Part shown: piece by piece, positions 44,456-53,816 of the stretch | Numbering within the stretch: the first letter of the stretch is position 1 | Layout: the number at the start of each line of letters is the position of its first letter | Assembly: GCF_000275825.1 (NCBI RefSeq) | Contig: NZ_JH719942.1 | Location: 3,838,758-3,902,757 of the forward strand | Origin: Saprospira grandis DSM 2844 | GTDB lineage: Bacteria > Bacteroidota > Bacteroidia > Chitinophagales > Saprospiraceae | Direction of reading: 5' to 3' | DNA: 64,000 nucleotides | Notes under the pieces: generated by a model | Seen by the model: the letters and a program-made list of their open reading frames with translations, nothing else | Databases searched by the model: none | What the model was told of the DNA's origin: nothing | Position numbers and translations under genes: made by a program

Positions 44456-45504
44456 ATACGTAGGCGAGCTATAGCCGATTCTACAGTGCTGGGCTCTATG
44501 ATTCTCAGAAAGACTTCCATTCTCAAGGCATTTTCATACTCTTGGAGGGCCATTTCTTTTTTGCCCAAACGCTCAGCCGCAAGGCCTTTATAATAGTAGG
44601 CATTTGCAAATTGAGGGTCAAACTTTGTGGCATTGTCAAAATGGCGCAGGGCTTTATTAAAAAAGTCTTGCGCTTTTTCTGTTTGTTTGGCCAGCTGATC
44701 TCCTTGCTCCAAATACATTAGGGCCAAGTTGTAATTGAGGTGGGGGCTCATGGGCTGCCGCAAAATCCCTTGCTCATAAGCCGCCTCTGCCTCTTCATAC
44801 TTAGAGCGGAAATGATAATATTGAGCCTTGAGCAAAAGCGCATCCTCATAGGTAGAATCAATCCGTAGCACATTATCAATATAACTCACCGTATAAGGCG
44901 CATCTATTTTACCCCCCAAAATGGCCAACTGCATATAGGCATCCAAATAATCGGCATCCTGTTCTACCGTAGCCTGAAAACTTTCGAGGGCCTTGAGCGT
45001 ATCGCCCATATCTCGGAGCATGCTGCCTCTCAAATAAAGGGCATCGGGCTGGCTGGGCTGTATTTTTTCTAGCTTATCTAAAACAAGCATTCCCTCCTGA
45101 TACTGCTTGACAATATTCTGCATTTCGGCCAATTTTAGATAAAGAGGAACCGCCTGCGGAAAGCGATCTATGGCTTTTTCTAAAACCTTAATCGCCGAGA
45201 GCGAATGCTGATTATCAAAATAGGCATCGGCCAAAACGGCATAATATTCTACCTTAGAAGAGTCTAGAGCCAAGGCTTTTTCAGCATCCAATTCAGCTTC
45301 TTTATACAATTCGGCCTCCCAAAATGCACGAGAACGATCGGCATACAGACTCGCCTCTTTTGGGCTTTTGGCAATCATTTGGCTCAGTTGGTCAATGGCC
45401 GGAATATCGTAGCTTTGTTGTGGCGATTTGTTTACATTTTCAGAACTGCAGGCGCCAAATAGCCAGCTAAGTCCAAAGAATAGAAGAAAGGAATAGATGC
45501 GCAT
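44452..45504 (-). CDS. TPR-repeat lipoprotein
   Basis: The product has 350 residues with lipobox LFGAC (Cys19). From about residue 50 to 340 there are seven or so tetratricopeptide repeats (for example ALDSSKVEYYAVLADAYFDN, PSQPDALYLRGSMLRDMGDT, FDPQFANAYYYKGLAAERLGKKEMALQEYENAL). TPR lipoproteins act as scaffolds for envelope complexes; the partner is not known. It ends with a 4-bp overlap into the convergent small gene. Confidence 0.92.
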   Translation of the reverse strand: MRIYSFLLFFGLSWLFGACSSENVNKSPQQSYDIPAIDQLSQMIAKSPKEASLYADRSRAFWEAELYKEAELDAEKALALDSSKVEYYAVLADAYFDNQHSLSAIKVLEKAIDRFPQAVPLYLKLAEMQNIVKQYQEGMLVLDKLEKIQPSQPDALYLRGSMLRDMGDTLKALESFQATVEQDADYLDAYMQLAILGGKIDAPYTVSYIDNVLRIDSTYEDALLLKAQYYHFRSKYEEAEAAYEQGILRQPMSPHLNYNLALMYLEQGDQLAKQTEKAQDFFNKALRHFDNATKFDPQFANAYYYKGLAAERLGKKEMALQEYENALRMEVFLRIIEPSTVESAIARLRI

Positions 45505-45537
45505 AATATCTTTTTTTAGATTTTTTTTGTTCTTTTT

Positions 45538-45690
45538 TGGGGCCCGCGGCCGGCTCGGCTGCGCCTCGGTCGGCCGCCGCTATGCTGCGGGGCTCGCAGG
45601 TCTGCTCGGCCCTTCAGCCGCCTCTGGCGGCTTCGGTCTGGCCTTCGGCCACCCACTCCGCAGCGCTGGGCCAATTGCGCTAGCGCCCAA
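45538..45690 (+). repeat. GC-rich interspersed repeat, subfamily C, forward
   Basis: Head GGGGCCCGCGGCCGGC, core CTCGCAGGTCTGCTCGGCCC, variable hairpin GCCGCCTCTGGCGGC, tail CACTCCGCAGCGCTGGGCC. The head lies 33 bp from the TPR lipoprotein start. Confidence 0.85.
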
Positions 45691-45761
45691 GTTTAATCAT
45701 TTGGGCCAAAATTAGCACTTTTAAATTGTACGGACAATGAACTTCCTTAAAAACTCCTTTT

Positions 45762-47171
45762 ATGAAGCTTATCCCTTTTATTTTCAGTTTTTTCATGAGC
45801 TGCTCTGCTCTTTGGGCACAACAGCTAACTAGCTCGCCCGCTTATAGTATGGGCCGAGACAAAGATTGCTTTGTTTTGGGCCAAATTGATAGCCTTTATT
45901 ATGTGTATCGAGAAGGAGTAGGCAAGGAGCATGGCATTCATAGCTTTCGGATGAACCTAGAAGAGGAGTGGGAGGCTACTATTAGCTATAAGCGAAGCCA
46001 GGTTTTTTTTATGGAGAGCTTGCAGCAAAAGGACCGCTTTCAGCTCATCTATGCTATGCACTTTGATGGCAATACGGAAATCCGAATGAAGGAGATAGGT
46101 GCAGAGGGCCAAGAATTAGCTGATGAGGCCCTTTTGCTCTTTAAGTATTTTGTGCCTTATCGGGATTTGCGTTGGGAGCTCTCTCAAGATAAATCCGAAT
46201 TATTGGTCTTTCATAAGGTCAATAACCGAGAAATAGAATGGGGCTGCTATAATTTAGCCGATCGGCAGCTGCGTTGGGAGTATAGCCTTAAAGATTTTGA
46301 GATAAAGAACTTTAAGCGTTTGGAGCATATTGTCATCTGTAATTCGGGACAGGCCCTCTTATTATTTGAGTTTCATAATCGCCTGCGGCGAGAGGACCAC
46401 CATTTTTTGCTCTTTAGTGTTTCTGCCCAAGGCGAGCGCAAAAAACATAAAATTGATTTTGCCCAAGCCAAAACCGATGAATACCTAGTAGATTATGATG
46501 AGCTCAACCAACAGTTGCTAATTGGGGGACTTTATTATCAATCGGGCAATGAGGTAGAAGGCTTATTTTACCTGCGTTATGATATGCAAGAAGAGGCTTT
46601 GCTAAAATTCCATCCTTTTCCCGATACCTTAATCCGTAGCCTAACGGGCCAAAAGCGAAAAAACCTGCGGCGAGTAGAATACCTTCGTTTGCGAGAGCTC
46701 ATTCCCCGCCGAGATGGCGGCATTTTATTGGTGGCCGAGCGCTACCGAAAGTATAATTATAACAATCATAGAACCTCTTATCAGGACCATCTCCCAGCGC
46801 AGCAAACCGATTACCTCTATGAGAATATTTTGCTGAGCTCTATTCATCCCTCTGGCCAATTGCATTGGCAGGAGGTTTTGTTTAAGCAGCAAAAATCAGA
46901 GAATGATGAGGGCCGCTACTCTTCTTTTTTCCTGATGAAAACGGCTCGTCATCTGCGGTTCATTTACAATGATGAAATTCGCTATTTGGGCCGAGTATAT
47001 GAATATACGGTAGATGCAAGCGGGCAGGCCGAGCGGCAGCGACTATTTGGAGAGAAGCGTTCGGGGGTTTTGCCTGAGTTTCAGCGGGCGAAACAGGTTT
47101 CTGCAAAAACGACCCTAGCCATTAGTGAGCGAAACAATAAGTTTCGTTTGGTCCGCCTGAGCTACGATTAG
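45762..47171 (+). CDS. Exported protein, possibly beta-propeller, unknown
   Basis: The product has 469 residues with a signal peptide ending near ALWAQ (20). The mature protein has many short beta-strand pairs separated by turns (QIDSLYYVYREGVG, FQLIYAMHFDGNTEIRMKEI, LLVFHKVNNREIEWGCYNL, LLIGGLYYQSGNEVEGLFYLRYD, GGILLVAERYRKYNYNNHRT), which suggests a propeller-like fold. No known motif is seen. It is monocistronic between a C-type and a B-type repeat. Confidence 0.83.
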   Translation: MKLIPFIFSFFMSCSALWAQQLTSSPAYSMGRDKDCFVLGQIDSLYYVYREGVGKEHGIHSFRMNLEEEWEATISYKRSQVFFMESLQQKDRFQLIYAMHFDGNTEIRMKEIGAEGQELADEALLLFKYFVPYRDLRWELSQDKSELLVFHKVNNREIEWGCYNLADRQLRWEYSLKDFEIKNFKRLEHIVICNSGQALLLFEFHNRLRREDHHFLLFSVSAQGERKKHKIDFAQAKTDEYLVDYDELNQQLLIGGLYYQSGNEVEGLFYLRYDMQEEALLKFHPFPDTLIRSLTGQKRKNLRRVEYLRLRELIPRRDGGILLVAERYRKYNYNNHRTSYQDHLPAQQTDYLYENILLSSIHPSGQLHWQEVLFKQQKSENDEGRYSSFFLMKTARHLRFIYNDEIRYLGRVYEYTVDASGQAERQRLFGEKRSGVLPEFQRAKQVSAKTTLAISERNNKFRLVRLSYD

Positions 47172-47188
47172 GTCCAACTGCGTTTTGC

Positions 47189-47326
47189 AGGCGGCGAAGC
47201 CGCCGCAGGCTTAGGGATGGACAGCAGTGGCCGTCAGGCCAGACCGAAGCGCTGAAAGCGCTGAAGGGCCGAGCGAAGAGCGAGCTGCGAAACAGCCCGG
47301 CCCGCCCATTGGGCGGGCAAGCCCAA
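47189..47326 (-). repeat. GC-rich interspersed repeat, subfamily B, reverse
   Basis: Minus-strand head GGGCTTGCCCGCCC, core CTCGCTCTTCGCTCGGCCC, variable hairpin AGCGCTTTCAGCGCT, tail CCATCCCTAAGCC and GGCGGCTTCGCCGCC. The head is 17 bp from the glpK stop. Confidence 0.83.
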
Positions 47327-47342
47327 AAAAATAAATAAACAA

Positions 47343-48827
47343 CTATTCCTCTGCCCAATTTCGAGTTCTAGAGACGGCTTTTAGCCAGCGGGCATAGCGT
47401 TTTTCTCGATCGGCAGCGGGCATATTGGGCTGAAAAGACTGAGCTTGTTTGGCCAAAAAGCCCTGGATATCGCTTTTGGTCCAGACCTTAGCGCCCAAGC
47501 CGGCCAAATAGGCGGCGCCTGCGGCGGTAGTTTCTTGTAGGCTGGGGCGCAGCAGTTCGGCATCTAGAATATCGGACTGAAACTGCATAAGAAAATCATT
47601 GGCCGAGGCGCCGCCATCTACTTTGAGTTGGACCAAAGGCAGCTGAGCATCTTGTTGCATGGCCAAAAGCAGATCTTTGCTCTGATAGGCCAGAGATTCT
47701 AGGGCCGCCCGAACGATATGGGCCTTTGTGCTGCTTCGGCTGAGGCCCAAAATGGCGCCCCGAGCGTACATATCCCAATAAGGGGCGCCCAAACCCGCAA
47801 AAGCGGGGACAAAATAAACGCCATTTGTATCCTCTACCTGCTGGGCAAAATAGCTAGAATCCTTGGCAGAATCGAGGATGCGCAGGCTATCTCGCAGCCA
47901 TTGGATGGCCGCACCGGCCACAAAAACGGCCCCTTCTAGAGCATAAGTTCGCTGGCCGTCAATCTCCCAAGCCACTGTAGTGAGCAAGCCCGAATTTGAG
48001 CTTTGGGGTTGATCTCCCGTATTCATCAGCATAAAACAGCCCGTGCCGTAGGTATTTTTTACGCTACCCGCCTGCCAACAGCCTTGGCCAAAGAGGGCCG
48101 CTTGTTGGTCGCCAGCAATGCCCGTAATGGAAATTTCTGCCCCAAAAAGAGAACTATCTGTATGGCCAAAAAGGCCCGAAGAGGCCGAAATTTCGGGTAA
48201 AATATGGGCGGGAATGCCAAAAATATCCAACAATTTAGGGTCCCATTCTCCAGTATGCAAATTATAGAGTAGGGTTCGGCTAGCGTTGCTGGGGTCGGTT
48301 TTATGGACCTTTCCGTTGGTTAGTTTCCAGAGCAGCCAGCTATCGACGGTGCCAAAACAGAGCTGTTCTTTTTCGGCTAGGGCTTTGGCTTGGGGAACAT
48401 GTTCTAGGATCCAGCGTATTTTGGTGGCCGAGAAATAGGCATCGGCTAGCAGGCCTGTTTGTTGGCGGAGATAATCGGCATGGCCGGCTTGTTTGAGTTC
48501 TTCGCAGTAGCTGGCGGTTCGGCGGTCTTGCCAAACGATAGCTCTATGAACGGGCCGGCCTGTTTTCTTATCCCATAAAATGGTGGTTTCTCTTTGGTTG
48601 GTAATACCAATGGCTTGAATAGCTTGGGGAGAAATTTGCATTTTTTCGATCAGGCGCTGGGCCACTTGCAATTGCGAGCGCCAAATTTCCTCGGCATCAT
48701 GTTCTACCCAAGCTTCTTGGGGATAATATTGTTGAAATTCTTGTTGTTCAAGGCCGAGCAATTGGCCATTTTTATCAAAAAGCAGGGCTCTAGAGCTGCT
48801 CGTTCCTTGGTCTAAGGCGAGAATCAT
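47343..48827 (-). CDS. glpK: Glycerol kinase
   Basis: GlpK phosphorylates glycerol to sn-glycerol 3-phosphate using ATP. The 494 residues fit the FGGY family: DQGTSSSRALLFD at the start, AIGITNQRETTILWDKKTGRP, TYGTGCFMLMNTGDQP, YALEGAVFVAGAAIQWLRD and the late LKVDGGASANDFLMQFQSDIL. No glpF or glpD lies next to it. It begins 45 bp after the terminator of the serine hydrolase gene. Confidence 0.97.
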   Translation of the reverse strand: MILALDQGTSSSRALLFDKNGQLLGLEQQEFQQYYPQEAWVEHDAEEIWRSQLQVAQRLIEKMQISPQAIQAIGITNQRETTILWDKKTGRPVHRAIVWQDRRTASYCEELKQAGHADYLRQQTGLLADAYFSATKIRWILEHVPQAKALAEKEQLCFGTVDSWLLWKLTNGKVHKTDPSNASRTLLYNLHTGEWDPKLLDIFGIPAHILPEISASSGLFGHTDSSLFGAEISITGIAGDQQAALFGQGCWQAGSVKNTYGTGCFMLMNTGDQPQSSNSGLLTTVAWEIDGQRTYALEGAVFVAGAAIQWLRDSLRILDSAKDSSYFAQQVEDTNGVYFVPAFAGLGAPYWDMYARGAILGLSRSSTKAHIVRAALESLAYQSKDLLLAMQQDAQLPLVQLKVDGGASANDFLMQFQSDILDAELLRPSLQETTAAGAAYLAGLGAKVWTKSDIQGFLAKQAQSFQPNMPAADREKRYARWLKAVSRTRNWAEE

Positions 48828-48871
48828 GATAGTGGCGTATTTTGGTCCAAAAAAAGGCCTAAAATATACGC

Positions 48872-48907
48872 AAAAAAGCCCCTAGAGCTAGCTCTAGGGG
48901 CTTTTTT
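48872..48907 (-). terminator. Terminator of the serine hydrolase gene
   Basis: AAAAAAGCCCCTAGAGC pairs perfectly with GCTCTAGGGGCTTTTTT; the stop codon of the gene at 48908 overlaps its flank. Confidence 0.92.
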
Positions 48908-50398
48908 TTAAAAATCGGCTATCAGGGTTTTTCGGCTTTTGAGGGATATACTTGATTTCTTCTGGTAATACTTGAGATCTACTTGATCTTGATTATCTAG
49001 ATGAAACCCTTGAATGCTATTGCCTAGTTTATTGAAAATCAGGCGTTTTTTGGTTTTTAAACTTCTTTTGCCAATACAAAGGCCATCAAATTGTTTGAGC
49101 TTTTGGTTATTTTCTTTTGGGCCTTTCCAGATCCAGAAGGTTTCTCCTTTTTTATCTGTATGTTGAATCAGTTGAATTTCTTCTCCATCTTTGGCGGCAT
49201 AAATGCCTTCAAATTGGGCCGAAAAATTCTGGCAATGGTCGTTCAGGTCCGTACTTTCGCCATCTAGGCTTCGGGCTAGGCGGTTAAAGACATATCGCCA
49301 ATGGAAGCTTTCTTTTTTTCCTTGTCGGATGACGACTAAATTTCTGTCGGGATTGACATAAATAAATTGGCCCAAATAGCCAGAGGCAAAAAAGTCGCGA
49401 TCCTGAAAAATGCCCTTTTCGAGGTCTCCATTTCGCCAAAAGCAGTTGCGGTAGCCCCAGTAGGCGCGGCCATCTTCTTGGCGGTTAATAATTTGTTCAA
49501 TAAAATCTTTGGGGACCAATTGTTGGCCCTGCCAATTGCCCTTGTGCAGCAGTAGTTGGCCGAGGCGGAGCAAATCTCTAGAGCAAAGTGCAAAGCCGCC
49601 AAAAGCCCTTTGGTTACCGGCTTCTCGGCTATCTACGGTAAGTAGGGCGGGGCATTCCATGCCCATGGGCTGCCAAAGTTTGTCTGATAGATAATCGCCC
49701 ACGCTTTGGCCGGTGGCGGTCTCCAAACAGCTCGATAAAATCTGGGTGGCTAGTGATTTATAGGCAAAATGCGTCCCTGGCCGATGCTCTACGGCATCAA
49801 AATTCCGAATATATTTATCTTGGTCATTATTATAATAGAGGACCGACAGTTTGCCAAAATCTCGTTCATCCTTAAAATCAATACCCGAAACCATATTGAG
49901 CAAATGAAAAATCTTAATGCCTCGGCGTTCAGGATCCGAAAATTCGGGAATAAAGTCAGAAACGGGCTGTTCGGCTGAGATCTTTCCTTCGCCAATGGCA
50001 ATGCCGACCAATAGGGCCGTAATGGCTTTAGAGATAGAGAAAACGACCTGCGGCTCATATCTTTCATGTCCATTGGCATAGTCTTCAAAGAGCAAACTAT
50101 CATTGCGAAGGACCAAAAAGGCCGTACTATGGCTTTTTTCCATAAACTGCGCCCAATTTTCCTCGCCTTTGTGGTAATCCTTGGGCAGCCAATGGGCCAA
50201 AGGGGGCAAAATATTGGGGTTTTGCGCCTCTACAAAGGAGGCAGAAGGAGAAGCCGCCGCAAAAATAGTATCTTTGGGAAACAGCTTGTAGTCGGAAACG
50301 GCGGGCATCATATGCAGCCCAATTCGGCTAAAGGTACAGGCCGATAAGAGGATGAAAATAAAGCTAAAGCTGAATAAAAGGGTAGTAGTTTTTTGCAT
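48908..50398 (-). CDS. Beta-lactamase-fold serine hydrolase lipoprotein
   Basis: The product has 496 residues. Lipobox LLSAC with Cys21. Residues about 95-380 are a class C beta-lactamase/esterase fold: VVFSISKAITALLVG with the SxxK nucleophile (Ser121-Lys124), the second motif FAYKSLATQILS near 217, and LGQLLLHKGNWQGQQLVP. The last about 100 residues form a separate beta-rich domain (FEGIYAAKDGEEIQLIQHTD). Such enzymes may act on peptides, esters or cell-wall fragments; beta-lactam hydrolysis is not implied. The ATG at 50398 starts the signal peptide. Confidence 0.9.
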   Translation of the reverse strand: MQKTTTLLFSFSFIFILLSACTFSRIGLHMMPAVSDYKLFPKDTIFAAASPSASFVEAQNPNILPPLAHWLPKDYHKGEENWAQFMEKSHSTAFLVLRNDSLLFEDYANGHERYEPQVVFSISKAITALLVGIAIGEGKISAEQPVSDFIPEFSDPERRGIKIFHLLNMVSGIDFKDERDFGKLSVLYYNNDQDKYIRNFDAVEHRPGTHFAYKSLATQILSSCLETATGQSVGDYLSDKLWQPMGMECPALLTVDSREAGNQRAFGGFALCSRDLLRLGQLLLHKGNWQGQQLVPKDFIEQIINRQEDGRAYWGYRNCFWRNGDLEKGIFQDRDFFASGYLGQFIYVNPDRNLVVIRQGKKESFHWRYVFNRLARSLDGESTDLNDHCQNFSAQFEGIYAAKDGEEIQLIQHTDKKGETFWIWKGPKENNQKLKQFDGLCIGKRSLKTKKRLIFNKLGNSIQGFHLDNQDQVDLKYYQKKSSISLKSRKTLIADF

Positions 50399-50447
50399 AG
50401 TTAAGGGCCTTTTGGCCATATTTTTTTTGATGAAGAATTAAGTAATT

Positions 50448-50640
50448 TGGGGCCTCCGCTGCGGCTTCGCCTTGCGGCGCTACGTTTCGGGGCTCGCTGT
50501 TCGCTCGGCCCTGCGCTTCGGTGCTACGCACCTTCGGTTACTCCCTTTGGTCGTTGAACTGCGCCCTAAAGGGCTTGTTCTGGTCTGGCCTTCGGCCCCC
50601 CCTGCACATCGCTAGGCCAGTCGCTTCGCTCCTCTGGACC
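50448..50640 (+). repeat. GC-rich interspersed repeat, subfamily A, forward
   Basis: Head GGGGCCTCCGCTGCGGC, core CTCGCTGTTCGCTCGGCCC, an inserted GGTTACTCCCTTTGGTCGTT block, tail CACATCGCTAGGCCAG. Confidence 0.82.
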
Positions 50641-50706
50641 ACAAAAACCAAGCTTGAACGCTCGTTTAATAAAAACTTTTTACTAAAAAATTGCTTAGTC
50701 TATTTT

Positions 50707-51615
50707 ATGCTTTCAATACTGATCCCCAATTACAATTATGAGGTAGGTCCATTATTGCAGGAGCTTTTGCGGCAGATGCAGGCGGAGAACATCGCCTTAG
50801 AGTTAATTTGTATGGATGATGGCTCTGCGGAGCCTTATCGGCAGCAGTTAAGGGAGTTGCCGGAGCATCCTTTTTTGCAGAAGGTTTTCCTAGAAAAAAA
50901 TATTGGGCGGGCGGCCATTCGCAATCGTTTGGCCCAACTGGCTAGCCAGCCTTATTTATTGTATTTGGATGCCGACAGTTGGCCGACTTCGCCCAGGTTT
51001 TTGGTCCAATACCTCGATAATTTGGGGCCTTGGGTGTTGGTTGGGGGGAGAGAATACGCCCCAGCTTGTCCCGCGGCTAAATTTAGTTTGCACTGGAGCT
51101 ATGGCCGAAGTCGAGAAGTTCGGTCTTTGGCTGCACGCCAAGCGCAGCCTTATGCCTCATTTATGAGCAATAATTTTGCTTTGCCTCGGGCTTGGGCTTT
51201 GGCCCAACCCTTTGAGGAGCAGCTCAAGCAGTATGGGCATGAAGATAGCCTTTGGGGTTGGCAATTGGCCCAAGAAAAAAAAGAGATTCGACAAATAGAT
51301 AATGCCGTTATTCATTTGGGCCTAGATGAAAATTCGGCTTTTTTGGCCAAATCTAAGCAGGCCGTAGAAAACCTGCATTTTTTGTCTACTACAGCCGCTT
51401 TTCCTATGTTAGACGATATCAAGCTTTGGCGGGTTTGGAAGAAGGTCCAGTTTTTTGCCCCTTTATTGGCTCATCTACACCGAATTATGCACAAAAGTTG
51501 GGAGAAGCAGTTGTTTGCGCCTCAGCCCTCATTAAAACTATTTGATTTTTATCGGCTCTCTTATTTGGCTTTGTATAGGTTTAATATAAAAAAGCGTAAG
51601 AAAAAAGTTGTATAA
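50707..51615 (+). CDS. Family 2 glycosyltransferase
   Basis: The product has 302 residues. GT-A fold motifs: SILIPNYNYEVGPLLQELL, ELICMDDGSAEPY, a NIGRAAIRNRLAQLA segment, then the metal-binding LYLDADSWPTSP and the ED acceptor motif in YGHEDSLWGWQL. A basic tail ends the protein. It transfers a sugar from a nucleotide sugar, probably for surface polysaccharide or glycolipid; the acceptor is unknown. The ATG at 50707 begins the first beta-strand directly. No other polysaccharide genes are near. Confidence 0.92.
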   Translation: MLSILIPNYNYEVGPLLQELLRQMQAENIALELICMDDGSAEPYRQQLRELPEHPFLQKVFLEKNIGRAAIRNRLAQLASQPYLLYLDADSWPTSPRFLVQYLDNLGPWVLVGGREYAPACPAAKFSLHWSYGRSREVRSLAARQAQPYASFMSNNFALPRAWALAQPFEEQLKQYGHEDSLWGWQLAQEKKEIRQIDNAVIHLGLDENSAFLAKSKQAVENLHFLSTTAAFPMLDDIKLWRVWKKVQFFAPLLAHLHRIMHKSWEKQLFAPQPSLKLFDFYRLSYLALYRFNIKKRKKKVV

Positions 51616-51715
51616 TGGAGCATTAAATGATAAAAGAGATAATAAACCTCTCTAAAGAAAATCCAGCTTAAAGTTAAGGAACTTTCTGTTTAAGCATTGG
51701 GGTAGGCATTTAACT

Positions 51716-52327
51716 ATGAAATATACTATTATATTTATACTGTTTTTTTATCTGTCCAGTTGCAATTCAAATGTTCAGATGGAGAAAAGAGAACCACAAC
51801 ATTTAGATGTTCATTTAGAGCGCATCTTAAATGGATTAGGAGTGGAGATTAGAACAGAGAAGTCAAGTCTTGTATTTATAGAAGAAGGAGCATTTGGCGG
51901 TAAAATCTTTGGTGATGTTTGTGAAATTAAATCAGGGCAGCCCTGCTCTTGTTTTTACTGGACTTCTGTAACAAGAAAGGAAGAGAATACAGCTTTTGTA
52001 GAAATAGTGAATGAAATGACAGCAGACACATTCCCTCTTTATGTAGATTCTAGTTTTACCATCAAATTGGAATCGATAGAACGGGATAATTTTTTTCAGT
52101 TAGCTACTGCATTAAAGAGAGCATATTCTAAAAAGAAAGTAGGCTGCAACAATAAATTTATACCTTCTACTAGATCAACTGTTATTTTTACAAATAGTGA
52201 AGGTGAAATATTTATAGAAAATGGTACGAATAGGCATCAGAACGAAGAATGTATAAATCCAGTTCTTATTGACCTTTTTACGAAATTAGATAAGTTAATT
52301 AAGCGAAAAGCTGCTGCTTCAAACTAG
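51716..52327 (+). CDS. AT-rich lipoprotein, unknown
   Basis: The product has 203 residues with lipobox YLSSC (Cys16). The mature part has several Cys residues (FGDVCEIKSGQPCSCFYW, KKVGCNNKF, QNEECINP), which may form disulfides in the periplasm. No known family is recognised. The gene is AT-rich compared with its neighbours, uses rarer codons and is followed by A- and B-type repeats, which suggests an accessory gene. Confidence 0.75.
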   Translation: MKYTIIFILFFYLSSCNSNVQMEKREPQHLDVHLERILNGLGVEIRTEKSSLVFIEEGAFGGKIFGDVCEIKSGQPCSCFYWTSVTRKEENTAFVEIVNEMTADTFPLYVDSSFTIKLESIERDNFFQLATALKRAYSKKKVGCNNKFIPSTRSTVIFTNSEGEIFIENGTNRHQNEECINPVLIDLFTKLDKLIKRKAAASN

Positions 52328-52361
52328 TTTTGGGCTGGTAGTTTGCGTATTAGTTATAATA

Positions 52362-52477
52362 GGCCTCCCGCCTTCGGCGGGCGCTACGTTTCGGGGCTCG
52401 CTGCTCGCTCGGCCCTGCGCGGGCTGCACCCGCTGGGTCTGGCCTTCGGCCACCCCTGCACATCGCTAGGCCAAATG
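52362..52477 (+). repeat. GC-rich interspersed repeat, subfamily A, forward
   Basis: Head GGCCTCCCGCC with the matching GGCGGGCGC arm, core CTCGCTGCTCGCTCGGCCC, a GCGGGCTGCACCCGC hairpin, tail CACATCGCTAGGCC. Confidence 0.8.
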
Positions 52478-52869
52478 GAAGTCCTGCGCTTCGGCCATCC
52501 TTTGATAAAAATTTGAGGCTAGTCCAGGCATTTTTTAAAGGCATAGCTGTAGCTATGGCTGAGAAAAATAACGCAGAATAGCAGGAAATTAAAGCAAAGG
52601 ATAGAAGTGGCAGGGCTTTCATTTGGCCTTTGCCGTTTGGCCTTCGGCCAAGGCGGCTTTGCCGCTATCTGCAGCCTAAAGGCCGCAGCCATTTTTGTTG
52701 GGCCTTGGTCTTTCTCGCCGCAGCGGCTTAAAAGCCCCTGCTTTGTTTGTGGGAAGGATATATTTGGTTTTCAGGTCCTGCGGCTTTTAAGCTGCAGGCC
52801 AATTGTTGCTGAGGAGCGGGCTCTGCTGTTCCTAAAATGGCTGCTGGTTTCAACCTGCAGCCACAGCTA
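52478..52869. repeat. Gene-free spacer with degenerate palindromic modules
   Basis: It holds GGCCAAGGCGGCTTTGCCGC (near 52653), a GCGGCTTAAAAGCCCC stem and CTGCTGGTTTCAACCTGCAG (52842-52861), a degenerate form of the palindrome at 1271. As at 1309, this module joins a B-type repeat. Small frames here look non-coding. Confidence 0.55.
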
Positions 52870-53035
52870 GCAGGCGGCGAAGCCGCCGCAAAGGAGCGAA
52901 GCGACTTGGCCTAGGGATGGAAACTGGTGCGGCGCAGCCGCAGACCCAGGGGCTGAAGCGAAGCGAAAGCCCCGCAGGGCCGAGCAGACCTGCGAGCCAG
53001 TGCACAGCCCGGCCGCCGCAGGCGGCAGGCCCCAA
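52870..53035 (-). repeat. GC-rich interspersed repeat, subfamily B, reverse
   Basis: Minus-strand head GGGGCCTGCCGCC with GGCGGCCGGGC arm, core CTCGCAGGTCTGCTCGGCCC, a GGGGCTTTCG...AGCCCC hairpin, tail CCATCCCTAGGCC and GGCGGCTTCGCCGCC. The head abuts the terminator T tract of the 53081 gene. Confidence 0.83.
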
Positions 53036-53058
53036 AAAAAACCCCTCCGAAGAGGGGG
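53034..53058 (-). terminator. Terminator of the 53081 gene
   Basis: On the minus strand CCCCTC-TTCG-GAGGGG, a UUCG tetraloop hairpin, is followed by a T tract. Confidence 0.85.
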
Positions 53059-53080
53059 CATTCAAATGAAAAAGGCCAAC

Positions 53081-53605
53081 TTAGTAGCTATATTCTACCT
53101 CTAGCTGAAAGCGGCTGCCATCTGTACCTTCTATGTTGATGGTACTCGGTGGATTGGCGACCTTATAACTAGAAATATCGATAAGATCAACAGGGGTATC
53201 CATCAACTCATCTTCGCCAAAATCATCATAATCAAAGAGGCCAATAGCAAAATCTAGAGAGCCATTGAGGTCTATCCGAAGTGGGTTGTTGAGGGTGAGC
53301 GTAATTCCACCACCAGGAGCGACATCTTCCACATAATCGTTAGCGCCATTATAAATAACAGTGCCGATGTTGCCATTGCCATCCGTATAAGCGAGAAGAA
53401 AATACATATCGGCATCACTAAAGTTAGTGTCCCAATCGCGGTTTTCATAGTAGTTGTAGCTTGGCGTATTGCTAACCGATACTTTGTTGATGAGCATAGC
53501 CGTGGGGATGGGGTCTTCTACCTCTTCATTTTCTTTGCTACAAGATTGTAGGCCGATAGCAGCGAATAGAAGTCCGAGGAACAAAAAAGTCTGTATTTTT
53601 TTCAT
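53081..53605 (-). CDS. Small beta-rich lipoprotein
   Basis: The product has 174 residues with lipobox GLQSC (Cys22). The mature part is acidic and predicted beta-sandwich (MLINKVSVSNTPSYNYYENRDWDTNFSDADMYFLLAY, DGSLDF-like strands, FQLEVEYSY at the end), reminiscent of C2-like or PKD-like lipoproteins. Asp-rich loops might bind calcium. Function is unknown. It has its own terminator. Confidence 0.8.
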   Translation of the reverse strand: MKKIQTFLFLGLLFAAIGLQSCSKENEEVEDPIPTAMLINKVSVSNTPSYNYYENRDWDTNFSDADMYFLLAYTDGNGNIGTVIYNGANDYVEDVAPGGGITLTLNNPLRIDLNGSLDFAIGLFDYDDFGEDELMDTPVDLIDISSYKVANPPSTINIEGTDGSRFQLEVEYSY

Positions 53606-53764
53606 GATAAAAAGCTTGTGCGCCTAGACGCGGGTTAAATAATTGGACCCAAATAAAGGCAGAAGCGAAGGTTTGTTGGCTAAAGAAAGAGGGGAAAAGG
53701 GCAGAACTGTTAAATTTTTCTAAAGCGGTAATTTTTTACCTCAAAGGGAGCTCGCTCGATCTGC

Positions 53765-53795
53765 TTGGCAGAATTGCAGAAAAACCTTATGTTTG
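53765..53795 (+). promoter_or_regulatory. Promoter of the bEBP-like gene
   Basis: TTGG (53765-53768), a 19-bp spacer and TATGTTTG (53788-53795) match the consensus except one base in the -33 box. The start site would be about 15 bp before the ATG. Confidence 0.55.
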
Positions 53796-53816
53796 TGTTA
53801 CCTAAATACAAGCATC

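Noticed and set aside
48908-50398. Calling the serine hydrolase a beta-lactamase resistance gene.
   Set aside because: Only the SxxK fold motifs are visible. The lipoprotein form and extra C-terminal domain fit the large group of esterases and peptidases with this fold.
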